NCBI RefSeq assembly: GCF_026230105.1
Contig: NC_079483.1
Coordinates: 2,783,312 to 2,847,311 of the forward strand
Reading direction: 5' to 3'
DNA length: 64,000 nucleotides
DNA from: Diorhabda sublineata
Taxonomy: Eukaryota; Arthropoda; Insecta; Coleoptera; Chrysomelidae
The position numbers and the translations under genes were made by a program. A model generated the notes under the pieces. The model saw only the letters and a list, made by a program, of their open reading frames with translations, was not told the DNA's origin and ran no database searches. Positions 44,501 to 55,319 of the stretch are shown here, piece by piece. Numbering within the stretch: position 1 is the stretch's first letter; each line of letters opens with the position of its first letter.

Positions 44501-45447
44501 TATATAAGGATTGTTCCAGGTGTCGTTTCAAACTATCTGATTTATATCAATCAATTTATTTTCAAATTATACGCTACTCATGCCATTTTCTGGGTTCAAA
44601 ACTTTTTTTGTCTAGTTACAGCTGTTGATTCACTTCATAATCCCACACCTTTATTTCCGCAATGAATGTGTGCGTATATTGAGTCTTCACCTCCAACCCA
44701 GCCTACATACCAAACCCCATCCCCGTAATTACTGCGTTAAAAATTTATTCGCTGCAACATTTATGCAAAAACAAGAAATTTGATTGCCTAATACGACTAT
44801 ATAGTTTTAAATAATGTTAATTCCACTTTAAAAAGTCATTTTATTATTGAATTCAATGAAGTATTCATACTGAAAACTCCTTCGATTTTGACAAAATTCT
44901 TTCGCCGATTCAATTAGCCGTTTCAATCGGTCTATTTCGCAACAGGATTTGTTAGAATGGACCGAGATTTGTTGAGCACTTCGTTCAACTGTGATCGGTT
45001 GCAATTCTCCCCATCCGTTACTGTTTGTGTTTTCTTTGTTTATCGGTGCGTCATCCTCATTATCTTCTATTTGTTTATTTATGGTTATAGTTGGACTAAA
45101 AAGACTGAAGGGGACGAGATGGTGAAGTGTCGTGATGGTGTGTTGAAAGCGATAAGAATTGACTGAGTTTGTTTTGTTTATTTAGTTATCGTTGTTTGTA
45201 TCTAACTTACCAAAGTGTATTATATATTTTTCAGATAGCTATGATTTGAAAAGAAACTTTTAATACTGACAGTACCAGAGGTAGAATGAAAATATTAACA
45301 TAACGATTGATACTAAATAATATAATTTTGTTGATAATAAAATCCTGTGGATACCAATGTCTACAGAGTGACTCATATTGTAGAGAATTTTTATAGATCA
45401 ATCTAACTAGACGTTTACTGTATACCAAAACTTGCTGAGTTTTTGGA

Positions 45448-45450
<3 letters not shown>
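44501..45450. other. No feature recognised
   Basis: AT-rich spacer; one 69-codon frame at 44957-45166 has no recognisable domain. Confidence 0.4.

Positions 45451-45518
<68 letters not shown>
45451..45518. repeat. (TA)n microsatellite
   Basis: About 34 TA units preceded by TTTTTGGAATT. Confidence 0.95.
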
Positions 45519-45519
<1 letters not shown>

Positions 45520-45860
45520 CTGAAACAAAAACTTATAAAATGATTAAAATAGAAAATAAAATTAATATGTTTAACATCAAGAACACTGTTGACACTAACA
45601 CACTCACTGCTGGGCTTGAGCTAACTAGTGAGATAGTCGCTTGGACCTTTCATCCTCGGATGAAAAGGGAGGTCTGAATAACTCAAATATTAGAATAAAT
45701 AAATCAGAGACGACAACTACGCCACAATACGTAAACAGAGGAATATTCAAGATGTTTGCAGAAAAACGTAACAAGTAGAATGGCATATTACAAAACCTAG
45801 CGAAAAGATTTATCTTTAGACTTCTTCGCATGCTATCAATTAATTTACCAACAACTGCCT

Positions 45861-46289
45861 ATGGTATATCATCCTAAACTTCTTGAATTCATAGCTGGAG
45901 ATCATTTAATTTATATAATAGTGACTGTGTGGGCTATGGAAAGACGGCAATGTTATTTAAACAAAATTGTATGGGACCTTGTGATTGATATAAGAGCTCG
46001 TAGTTTACTGTTTGGAATCAGACATGGAACCGTAAAGGATTCTAATATATTAACGAAACAACCAACTCCGTTCAGGTTCGTCAATGCAGTCCATATCATC
46101 TATCCTTATGTTGAAACGGAAAAAAGTGTCCTGAACATTGTGGTATCAAGGCGCATCGTAAACGATCCTAGAATATTGACAAAACTACCAACTGTCTTTA
46201 GGTTACCATCAATGCAATCTACATGTTCCCTACTTCAGTTGCGTTCAACCAGAAATGTTGGATTTTCACGTCAATGTACATGGGTTTGA
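45861..46289 (+). CDS. Unrecognised ORF of 142 codons with an internal duplication
   Basis: Open from ATG at 45861. Residues about 51-84 (GIRHGTVKDSNILTKQPTPF and on) and 93-126 (VVSRRIVNDPRILTKLPTVF and on) are a divergent in-frame duplication with a 126-bp period (46011-46136 and 46137-46262). The shared pattern is VxDxxILTKxPTxFR. No signal peptide, membrane segment or known domain recognised. An open frame can be a by-product of a non-coding tandem repeat with a multiple-of-three period, so coding is uncertain. Confidence 0.3.
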   Translation: MVYHPKLLEFIAGDHLIYIIVTVWAMERRQCYLNKIVWDLVIDIRARSLLFGIRHGTVKDSNILTKQPTPFRFVNAVHIIYPYVETEKSVLNIVVSRRIVNDPRILTKLPTVFRLPSMQSTCSLLQLRSTRNVGFSRQCTWV

Positions 46290-47589
46290 TTCTACTTTGA
46301 CCATAGTGAACAAAAATGAGGACTCGCTAATAAGCACTGAGTACAATTTGATTCCACTTCCATTCTCCCTTAAGAGTAGACGATGAAGTGGTTCAGGTCG
46401 AATTCATAAAAAAGGTCAACATAACCGCATCCATCAAGATAGTGTTTAGATATGAAAATGATGACCAAAAATCTTAATCGGCGTTTTTGCGATTTGTAGT
46501 TTTGTCCTCTCAATACGGTTGTAGCAAGAAATTTTTCTTTCCGGAAGTACGAATTCAATAATATAATTCAATAATTTAAAATTTTAAAGTCGAGATTCAT
46601 TTCCAAAATTCTTTAAATTTCTTATTATTGAGTACGAAGGTTAACACAACATAATACTGTTGACATTTTATCAAGCTGTTTTCAATCATCACTTTCATGC
46701 TAGAAAAAAGACGTTCTATAAAAATCGTTCAACAAATTTTACTTGCTGTACTTTTTATAGTCAGTATATATGTTCGATCTCTATTGGAGTTGGATATAGT
46801 AAAAATATAGTATTTTATATATAAAAATTGCTGGGACACCTTGTAAAATATAGATTCAGTTTCATGCGAGTGTGATACATCAATTATAACTTCCTTTTCC
46901 TGATTTTTGATCACAATAGGAGGCTACATAAAGAAAAACGTGCTGTGCTCGGTCTGCTGCACTTTTCAGATACACGTAAAGGTCATTAATTTTAAGGGTG
47001 TGAGCTAAAACGGATTAAAGCAGTGACGGAGTATGTTTTAGGGTCTAAAATATACAGATATTCACTATAATTTTATCGAAAAATTAAACTTTTAGTTTTG
47101 AGGCAAGTTTCTTATCAAGATGTTTCATATTTATAATAATATTGCTGTTGATTCTTAACAGATATGTTTTTCTAAGTGTTATTTGATTCCTTCACCACAA
47201 TATTTCACTTGCTGGTTCAAGTTTGAAATATAAGAAGATTATGATGGATCTTGTTCAATAGATGCATCCAGATTTGTGAAATAGATTGAATGTTATGTAG
47301 AATGCTTCTGAAAATAAGCCTCGCGTATCATTCGGGAACGTAAATTTTATGTGATTTAAATACAAATAAAACTGATTTTCAAGTTCTATCGGACTTTAGA
47401 TATCAAATATGTAATTTATATAACCTGAAATATTTTATTTTCAACCCATTCCAAAAAAGATTTTTAATTTTATCAACTGATTTCATAAAAAGCAAAGGTT
47501 TTTAATCCGAACTGTTCTAATTCAATTATTTGCACTTTACTACATGAAACAATGATCACTACACTATAATTACACACATTTTATATGAC
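46290..47589. other. No feature recognised
   Basis: AT-rich spacer with stops in all frames. Confidence 0.4.
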
Positions 47590-48640
47590 TAAAACAGAAC
47601 CCAGTCTGCTTGTTTCCCTAATTTTTGTTTTTAAATGTTGTATGAAATTATGAAATGCTGAATCTGGTATTGGACAAACATTGTTCTAAATTCACTTTTA
47701 TAATTCTTCATGTGTAGTTATTTCCTAACCATCAGAATATACGTTTCGTTTGAAATTTCTCCAAAAACATTCAATTAGCTTCAGGTGAAGCCCATTAGGA
47801 ACATTCCTAGACTTAAGAATAAACGGAATATTCAACTCTGCAAAAGCTTCCACAGCGTCCTTTGCATAATGAGCAGTTGGCATATCTGGTTAAAACACAA
47901 AATTTCTTTCAGGATGTTTTTTTATGAACCGCATTAATCTATATCTAACCCACTCTTTTTGATATATTTTGGAGGTTATAGAATTTCCAGAAGTACAAAT
48001 GTATGCTGAAGAAACACCACGAAAAGATATCGTCAACTATACCAACACTTTCCAGTTGAACTTTTTATGCCTTTGAAATACACTTATGAATTTACTTCCT
48101 CGCCTTTCCTTCACCGTTTCACTCCTGTCAAAAATAAAATATGACTCGTCGTCGATAATGATTTCCAGTCCTTTAGTAAGCGACAATTCGTTGTCACTCA
48201 GACTACTAAGTCTTGATTTTTGTTCCATTTGTTGCTTCTCTGGGTACAGATTTTCTTGATTTTTGAACTACATTCTGTTTCTTTAAATGTTGCTTTTCGC
48301 AGAACTGACTCCCAGTTTTCCATGAGCCGCTCCAACCAAAGCTACTCTCTGCTCCTTTCTTGCTTCTTTGCCTGATCCTGACTTTCTATCAATCAAAATA
48401 CCTGCTTCAACATGCCGAAAGACATCGACAATTGTTTGGCTATTCTCATTCCTACAAAGTGATTAACCGTAAACGATTTCTTGATATTGTTCAAAATTCT
48501 AATTATAATTATTCTATGTTCTGATTTTTTTAGATTCTCTTCACTTGAAACTAAATTTTCAACAGAGTCGTAATGTTTATACACGGGACACTTCACAACT
48601 GCGGAAATATGAGAAAAAATTAATAACATTATCAGTCAAA
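47590..48640 (-). pseudogene. DDE_3-type transposase remnant (Tc1/mariner-related)
   Basis: Minus strand. N-terminal HTH traces (VGMRIAKQLSMSFGMLKQV, about 48450-48395), then GLEIIIDDESYFIFDRS (48170-48115; first catalytic D), KFNWKVLV (about 48060), FRGVSSAYICTSGNSITSK (about 48020-47965), ERNFVF-PDMPTAHYAKDAVE (about 47912-47855; second D), FILKSRNVPNGLHLKLIECF then WRNFKRNVYSDG (about 47825-47725; third acidic residue in the PIE-type position is E). The DDESYF, FWPD-ASSHYA and PIE-FW series is that of insect DDE_3 transposases. Stops show decay. It directly adjoins the mariner at 48641. Confidence 0.78.
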
Positions 48641-49412
48641 AATGTACGAATTTACATGATGACCGATCGGGTAGGCCAGCTTCTGTGTCAGTTCCCGATA
48701 ATATCGATGCAGTTCATGACGTGATAGTAGAGAGAGAGAGAGAGATTCGTTGTGAAAAATTAGGAAGGAAGGGTTTTTTTTTGGTAATTTGGTTATGATT
48801 TGCATTAGGCCCTGATATAGGAATTTTTTCCTCTGCAGGGCTGGGTGTGGGGATATTTTGTTGGGAAGTGTTTGCTCGGCTGCTTCTAGCGGTGCAGTTA
48901 CATTTTTTTTTGTTCAAGATTTTTTTTTCTTTTTTATATATATTTTTTTTTGGGGGGGATTTTTTTTTATATATTTTTTTTGTTTATTTTTTGTTTTTTC
49001 TTAATCTAATTGGGGGTGGGCGGGTACAGCTGCGGCTGTATTATTCCCTATCGTCGGACATTTGTCTGGAGAATCGGTTCTCCAGGTTGCAGGGAAACCG
49101 CAGAAAACCTGCAACTCCGACGATGGATGAAAATGAGGGTGGGTGTTGGGGGTAGGAATTTATCTGATTGATATGGGAGCTATTATTGAGGAAATTGAGG
49201 AAGGATGAGGAGGGTCCCTTTCGCAACGGAATTCTTGATTCTATGGATCGAATCAATTAGAAGGGGCTTGGAGGTCATTTAGGCGGCTTGGAATGGGGGT
49301 TATGTCAGTATTGACATAAATGGCGTTGCTAGGGCTAAACCTACACTTTTTCAGTGGGACGTGTTTGGTTTTTGGGTGAAAGCGAAATGAATGCGGTTAC
49401 CCACGCCGCTGG

Positions 49413-50519
49413 TTACGGTACGGTGTTTGAATTTGAGGCTTCGCAGTAGTGCGAAAGCCCGTGGAAGTTTATACCCTTGGTTAGGGCGTGACGGTAGGCG
49501 GTTTCGGAATCTGTAATAATTCGGAACATGGATGTGGGTTTATTTGTGGATCTACCTATAATTCTCCAAGTTTTAAGGACAGGGAATTTCAGGATAGAGA
49601 GGATCTCCAGGAACTCTTCTTCGGTGTAAGATTGGTCTACATTCTTGCAGACCAGAGAAAAGGTGGTTTTTTTGGTTTTAGTGGTTAGGGGTTTTTGGGC
49701 TCGTTGGGGAGAGTTTATCGGGATTACGACGATTTTCTCGTCGCCTATGGCGTAACGGGTTTTCCTTGCCAACGTTTCGTGATGAAACGTGGAAGGAATT
49801 TTGAGGAGGGCGGTTCCATTGGGATTAGCTTTGAGAAAGCTCATTTGTCCCCTCAACAGCTCTTGCGTGTTGAGGAGATTGTAGAGCTCTCTCTGTGAGG
49901 TATATTTTGTTGGGAGGTTTCTCAAATTGAGTGTTTGGGTGATGGTTTGGGATTGTTGGTGGGTTCTGGGGGTCTGGGATTGTTGGTGGGTTCTGGGGGT
50001 CTGGTGTTGTTGGTGGGTTCTGGGGCTCTGGGTTTGAGTGGGTGCTTGGGGTTTAGTGGTGTTTTGGGTGATTTTATTTGGTTTTTGGGTTTGAGTGGGT
50101 GCTTGGGGTTTAGTGGTATTTTGGGTATTTTTTTTAGGCTTATGAGGTATTGAGATTGACTTGGAATTTAGAGGGGGAATATTGGCTTTGGGGATGGCGC
50201 CTAGTTGGGTATAATCAACCCGTTGGGATTTAGAGTTGGACGATTTCTGCGAGACCCTAGATGCATAGGAATCCGCAGATGGTGCTGGTGAGGGGGTTCT
50301 ACTATTCTCGAGTGATTTCCGTTCGATAAAATCAATGACGTTGCGCATTTGAGTGACCTGTTGTGGACTGTACCTCGAGAGTTGTGCGATCATTTCTGCG
50401 AAAATTTTCTCCTCGTAAGGAGAATTGGGGTTGGTTGGAAGTGGTGGGAATTCATCGACGGTGGATACAGGTTTACTTCGGGTTTGAATGGGGGAACGGG
50501 GTACTCGGGGCATTTTCAA
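49413..50519 (-). CDS. LINE ORF1 (Gag-like) protein, intact, 368 aa
   Basis: Nucleic-acid-binding ORF1 protein expected to form ribonucleoprotein with element RNA. Start at MKMPRVPRSPIQTRSK; residues 1-70 contain FPPLP and a predicted helical IAQLSRYSPQQVTQMRNVID. Residues 125-195 are Thr/Gln/Pro/His-rich with two NTTKPQAPTQTQ units and three PRTHQQ units. Residues 286-360 (FSLVCKNVDQSYTEEEFLEI, then WRIIGRSTNKPTSMFRIITD) form the RRM-like domain found before the zinc knuckles in Jockey/I ORF1 proteins. The knuckles (CX2CX4HX4C) that should follow are missing: the stop comes eight codons after HYCEAS. No frameshift in 368 codons suggests recent activity or selection. Confidence 0.88.
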   Translation of the reverse strand: MKMPRVPRSPIQTRSKPVSTVDEFPPLPTNPNSPYEEKIFAEMIAQLSRYSPQQVTQMRNVIDFIERKSLENSRTPSPAPSADSYASRVSQKSSNSKSQRVDYTQLGAIPKANIPPLNSKSISIPHKPKKNTQNTTKPQAPTQTQKPNKITQNTTKPQAPTQTQSPRTHQQHQTPRTHQQSQTPRTHQQSQTITQTLNLRNLPTKYTSQRELYNLLNTQELLRGQMSFLKANPNGTALLKIPSTFHHETLARKTRYAIGDEKIVVIPINSPQRAQKPLTTKTKKTTFSLVCKNVDQSYTEEEFLEILSILKFPVLKTWRIIGRSTNKPTSMFRIITDSETAYRHALTKGINFHGLSHYCEASNSNTVP

Positions 50520-50782
50520 AAGTGAAATGGGTGAAATAAAAAGATCGATAGAGTCAGATCAAGTGAGGATAAGAAATAAGGATTTCGAAAATTGAAATCC
50601 TTTGTTAGTACCTAACAAGAGTTGGCTATCAAAGCCGACAGCGGACTCACTGCCGGAGGGAGTTTCCTCCCCGGTTAAAGAATTCCTGACCCTTTTGATT
50701 GCCTGTTAGTGTTTTATAAAAATGAAAATAATATTCACCTGAAACTGGCTGATCCTAGGACTCACGTTGGTTCTTGAAACAC

Positions 50783-50872
50783 TTGCCCCCGAAAGGGTTT
50801 ATTTCATTATAAAAAAAAGCCCCGAAAAGGGCAGGTAGGTAGAGCAACAAAGCCCCGAAAGGGGCATTTTTT
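50783..50872. repeat. Three CCCGAAAGGG-type hairpins in the retroposon leader
   Basis: CCCCCGAAAGGG (about 50787), GCCCCGAAAAGGGC (about 50819) and GCCCCGAAAGGGGC (about 50852) lie within 90 bp. On the element's own RNA (minus strand) each reads GCCCC-TTTC-GGGGC and two are followed by T-runs. They may be RNA structures of the leader; the role is unknown. Confidence 0.6.
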
Positions 50873-51052
50873 GCAATGGTATACGCTAATAATACGAGTT
50901 TCTTTGTCAGCGAGAATTTTAATCGCAGTAGGCGACCCTGCGTTTACCGGTGTGTTTTCTAAAATAAAACAGTGACCGATTATACAGCAGTCCTTTAATC
51001 CGTACTTGCGACCTTCTCGAAGCGCTCTAAGAAAGCAACTGACGTGATAGTA

Positions 51053-51840
51053 TCAGACCGTCGAGTTGGGCTAAAACGGATATCTGGAGCACTGAATATT
51101 TCATACGAACGCGTTCATCATATAGTTCACGTCAATTTGGACATGAGAAAAATTGCTACAAAATGGATCCCCCAATGTTTGAATGTTGACCAAAAGCGTG
51201 CAAGGGTAGAAGCATCGCGTTCGATCTGTGCTCGATTTGAAAACGATGTAGACTTCTTGAACCGAATTGTTACTATGGATGAGACTTGGGTACATTTCTA
51301 CGATCCAGAAACAAAGCAACAATCGATGGAATGGAGACACTCTGGTTCCTCAAGACCTAAGAAGTTTCGTGTCCAAAAATCTGCTGAAAAAGTTCTTGCT
51401 TCAGTTTTTTGGGATTGCCATGGAGTAATCATGATTGATTTTTTGGATAAGGGTATAACAATAACTGGAAATTACTATTCGACATTACTGACCACTCTAC
51501 GGGAAAAAATTAAAGAGAAAAGATGCGGAAAGCTATCCACAGGTGTTTTGTTTTTGCAGTACAACGCCCCTGCACACAAATCTCATGTTGCCATGCAAAA
51601 AATTCGTGATTTAGGGTTTGAATTCACCAGATGTGGCTCCGTCTAACTATCATCTCTTTCCTCAACTGAAAATAAGTTTGAAAGGTCGTAAATTTTCTCC
51701 CAACGAGGAGGTAATAAAAGCTGTGGAGGTCAGGTTTGCAGAGCAAGAAGAAACATTTTTTTGAAAGTTCTAGAGATCTTGCAGATTTGCTGTAATAAAT
51801 TTATCCAATTAAGAGGAGAATATGTTGAGTAATAAAATAT
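51053..51840 (+). pseudogene. mariner transposase, C-terminal three quarters
   Basis: Open through 51646, then shifted. HTH: LKRISGALNISYERVHHIVH. Then KWIPQCLNVDQKR, RIVTMDETWVHFYDPETKQQ with the first catalytic D, LASVFWDCHGVIMIDFLDKG, and LFLQYNAPAHKSHVAMQKIR, where the family has LFLQDNAPAH, so the second catalytic D is Y. After the frame change, SPDVAPSNYHLFPQLKISLK has N in place of the third D, and VIKAVEVRFAEQEETFF follows. Two catalytic residues are therefore lost, although much of the frame remains open. It is the best-preserved mariner coding in the window. Confidence 0.92.
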
Positions 51841-51902
51841 TTTGACATTGAAATTTTGTTTGGTTCTATAGTAGGATAAGAATTTTTCAATAAATCCTCG
51901 TA

Positions 51903-52289
51903 TGTAATTAATTATTTTTGATAAATAAGTCTGAAATTATTTTAAAAAGAAGCAAAAACCAAGACCTCACCGCATCATTCTGCGGACATCTGCTATTTCA
52001 ATCTAAATTTAAATTAGTGACTTAATAAGTATGTATCTCGATTGTCTCTAAAAAATTGGCTACAATTATCTGTTATAAAGTTGAATGTATTTTATTTATA
52101 CAAATAGCACCATAATGTACAGACTAATTTTTGACGTAGCAACGTTATGTGCTTTTAGTAGTGTTGAGAATGTCATTATATTGCATTAAACAGTCTTATA
52201 AGTTGGGAATAATAGAAAGAATATATAATTTGATTGGTCAGATTTCTAGGTCTGACACAGTTCGCATTTTTCAAAGCTAAAATATTTCA
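51903..52289. other. No feature recognised
   Basis: AT-rich spacer between two transposase remnants. Confidence 0.4.
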
Positions 52290-53035
52290 CCCAGAAGTAT
52301 TTACTATAGCCGATTGTGAAGAAGGAATACCATGTCTGGACTGTGCAAATAGTGAAAAACCAAGAATTTTTACTAAAGAAAAAACACAAAGACTGGTAAA
52401 AAAAGCAAAAGAGAGAGTCAGGGTTTCCGTAAAAAAAATAACGCGTGAATACCAGACTTCAAAAAGTACCATACCACGGGTATTAGCAAGAAATAATTAA
52501 AAATACTAAAAAGATGGAAGTGTCCTAAATAAACCCCAAACCAATTAGCACGGATACCAGATGCCTTCAACTCTAGCGGATGAAATGAAAAATATTTCAC
52601 ACTTGTCAAAACACACGTCAAAACGATGGTTTTTATATGGGCCATATATAAGCGTTCCCCAACAATGTAAAATATAAAGAAAAAACCAAATTCGCTGGTG
52701 TATGATTTCGAAAAGAGGTATATCGAGACCATACTAACGAAGTAAGTTAAAGATTCTTGTATATTAACTACAGATTCACCAAATTAGTTGATTTTGTACG
52801 TCAAGATCACGTTGGAGACGATATGTTCTAGCCGGACTTAGCGCCCTGCGATTATGCAGGAGCAACTCAAAATTTTCTAAAACAAATCTTATATCTTTTA
52901 TAACAAAACAAGATAACCCCCATAATTTACGTCAGGCCCAATCAATTGAAGATTTTAGAACACTTTTATTTCGCAAAGTGTATGATGGAGGACGGGAAGA
53001 AGAAAATGAGGCGTAGAATTAAATAACACTAGCAC
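52290..53035 (+). pseudogene. DDE_3-type transposase remnant, second family
   Basis: Plus strand. HTH part: KPRIFTKEKTQRLVKKAKER then ISVKKITREYQTSKSTI-like (52360-52470). A gap follows, where the first catalytic D block should be. Then YGPYISVPQQCKI-RKNQIRW (about 52638-52705) with SKRGISRPY (about 52709), FWPDLAPCDYAGATQNFLKQ (about 52825-52885, second D; preceded by a frame change), and QAQSIEDFRTLLFRKVYDGG (about 52935-52995; PIEDFW-like third acidic block) with REEENEA. The order matches insect DDE_3 transposases. It differs from the 47590-48640 copy in sequence, so two families are present. Confidence 0.72.
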
Positions 53036-53235
53036 GCAAAAAAATTCATTAGGCACCGGCACTAATCTTAGTGATTTGATTTAAAATGACGTTCTGAATT
53101 CAAATATAACTGCCGTTTTTTTCCATCACCCACTTCTATTTTTATCAATTTTTGATAATAATAAACTTATGGACATTGATTTTTTGAAGGGGTGAAAACT
53201 ATTTGAGTCAGAAAATATTATAAATAATAAAGATA

Positions 53236-54330
53236 TATACCATTATTCTATGCTTGCTCTCCTTTTATACCCTGAGGTACAGCTGTCTCATCCCAAAAAC
53301 CAACAGTACTTCAACAGACTTGAAATCCACTTCCCTGAAAATCTGTTTTCCATCTTAGCGATGTCTTGATGGAAAAGTTCCTTGTGTTCATCGGAAACTG
53401 CTCCTAAATTTCCAAGGAAAAAGTTCAGGTGAGAGTGACTGATTTGTACTTAAAGACATGTTACATCCCGTGGCCTTGTACACTAACAGCAATTCCTCGA
53501 CGTGAGAGCCATAATCATCACTTTTGTGGTTACCCAACAAATTCTTACACACGTCTTGAAATGCAAGCAAGCATGTTTTTCGTTTTGTATATAGCTGTTC
53601 ATTAAACGTCGAATTTTGGGAAAGTTGTCTAATTTGGGGACACACAAAAAATTTTCTTGATTTTAGCTTCACTAAGAAGAGGAAATTAAGATTATAAAAA
53701 TTTTAAATGCGTGACTTCACTTATCCATTGCTTTTATAAGCTGCTTGATCAATTTAAGTTTGATGTGCAAAGGTAGCAAGTAAATATTTTCCTTTGGGAA
53801 CACAGGATTGTCGGCCACATTTTATTGAACAGGGGTAAAATTTTTTCTCAGAGGCCAGTTCCGTACGGTGCAAAGTGTATCTCGGGCTCAACTGTCCCAT
53901 TCACAAAGGAAGCAGCAATATTATTTGAATAATGCTTGTAGGCCCGTGACTAGAGCAACAACTTTTAAGTCAGCGCAAAGTTTCCATTTATAATCATGAT
54001 AACAAATTTTATCAAGGATTCGGCTGATATTTTCGTACATCTCCTTATCAACAGAGTATGCAACTGGAATTGATGGTAAGTCATTCCCATTTGCCAACAG
54101 GACAAGTTTTAAGCGTTTTTGACAAATGTGTAAACACCCTCCATTTGCTTGGGTCACATGGCATATTTAGCTCTGTTACCAATGAATTGGCATTAGGGCA
54201 GAATACTAGGTCTCTACTTTACGAAAAAAGTAATTTCAGGCTCGACTGTTTGGTCTCGTAACAAGAATGTCTCATAAGAAGATTCCAATGTTGAAGTCGC
54301 GATCCAAGCATCCAAGTAGTTGAGATTCAG
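53236..54330 (-). pseudogene. Unknown multicopy family U, copy 4
   Basis: Minus strand. RDLVFCPNANSLVTELNMPC then DPSKWRVFTHLSKTLK (about 54225-54095), VLLANGNDLPSIPVAYSVDK, then YENISRILDKICYHDYKWKL and CADLKVVALVTGLQ (54115-53930). A gap follows, then VCPQIRQLSQNSTF, LAFQDVCKNLLGNHKSDDYG and YKATGCNMSLS (53650-53460), and HSHLNFFLGNLGAVSDEHKE with LFHQDIAKMENRFSGKW (53432-53330), ending CWFLG-DSCTSGYKRRA near 53240. It shares the LL-NGN-PS-P-AY and SDEH-E-F-QDIA-E-R blocks with copy 1. N-terminal Cys region not found. Several frame changes and stops. Confidence 0.65.
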
Positions 54331-55318
54331 TCTTAATTTACCCCAAATCATCTAATATCAATAAGCAGGTGATGTTGTCAAGAAACTGAATGACACATTT
54401 TGAAAATATTGGTGAAATAACGAGCAAAAGAGGTAGTAGTACGATATCCGTTTGAACTCCCGAGAATGTTGGACGCGTGAGGGTTGCTGAAAGAGGAAGC
54501 CCGCGGAGGTAAGTGCGTCGGCAGAGTGGAATTTCCGACAGACCTGTCCAAAGAATCTTGAGGTCGGATTTGTAGGACCCTTACAAAATTCACGTGGTTT
54601 AACGAAAACGGTTTTGCTGCCCGACGTCAATTGTGCGAAACGTTTTTGGCAATAGTTGGAGAAAATGAGGAGCTTGTTCACAACCTCTGGATGAGTAACG
54701 AGGTACATTTTCATCATTTGTGAAGAAACAAAACTCCAAGTACAGAATTTGTCAACGTATGCTTCATGACATGATAGACAATTTGAGAAATCGCCTGCAA
54801 GAATTGATTAATCGGGAAAGATGTTATCTGACCGGTTTATTTTTAAACGTAGATTTATTAAACTTACATTTTGTCCATGGTTTTTAATACACAATAAAAT
54901 TGTAACAATAAAATTTTGAAAATTGCATCCGTTTATTTTTCACAGCCATTTCAAAAATGCCGATCTACTATACTAAAATACTCATTTTTGCAATATTTAT
55001 TTTAATTCTGTTTTGATGTGACAGAAACAATGACACTTCATGAAACACCTTTCAAATGGTGTGCAACATATTCATATAAAAATATGAGGTAGAGAAAGTG
55101 GAAAGAGGATTATAACAAATGACTTTATCGTGAAAATGTGTCTCCCTTACAACAATAATCAACGTGGTGGTCCGTTCTGAATATCATAACCAACTACAAC
55201 ATCCAATGAAATTATAAAAACAAGTAGAGGGTGAAAATTTTATGAACAAAGCGAAAGATAATCAGATAGACATCTCGTTGAAACTCCCCTTCCTTATTTT
55301 TCACATATGTTTTCACGC
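54331..55318. other. Unassigned spacer
   Basis: A minus-strand open frame of 119 codons (54358-54717) has no recognisable domain. It lies upstream of family U copy 4 on the same strand and could be a diverged N-terminal or leader part. Nothing else seen. Confidence 0.3.
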
Positions 55319-55319
55319 A

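Larger units (their letters stand above)
48730..51039 (-). mobile_element. ORF1-only non-LTR retroposon (2,310 bp)
   Basis: Insertion flanked by a perfect 13-bp duplication TGACGTGATAGTA (48717-48729 and 51040-51052), which is typical of target-primed reverse transcription. In minus orientation: about 520 bp of leader (51039-50520), one intact ORF1 of 368 codons (50519-49413), then about 680 bp without ORF2, containing an A-rich tract (near 48900-49005) and ending in a TC-repeat (48730-48745 read as GA on plus). No reverse transcriptase motif is present. It resembles ORF1-only (HAL1- or HeT-A-like) elements or an ORF2-deleted Jockey/I-type LINE. Confidence 0.85.
48641..51902 (+). mobile_element. 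mariner element split by a 2.3-kb retroposon
   Basis: Left part 48641-48729 encodes DDRSGRPASVSVPDNIDAVH and DVIV; right part begins at 51053 with SDRRVGLKRISGAL. Between them lies the retroposon of 48730-51039, with the target TGACGTGATAGTA present on both sides. The mariner's left end before 48641 is missing. The right end runs to about 51902 (AATCCTCGTATG). A second member of this family lies at 62998-63850 and shares the same tail. Confidence 0.9.

Noticed and set aside
49488..50153. Plus-strand ORFs rich in Gly/Leu (for example 49935-50153)
   Set aside because: They are antisense to the Thr/Gln/Pro repeats of the intact ORF1 on the minus strand.
50815..50875. GC hairpins followed by T-runs that look like intrinsic terminators
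   Set aside because: The sequence is eukaryotic and the hairpins are in the leader of a retroposon, so a bacterial terminator makes no sense.
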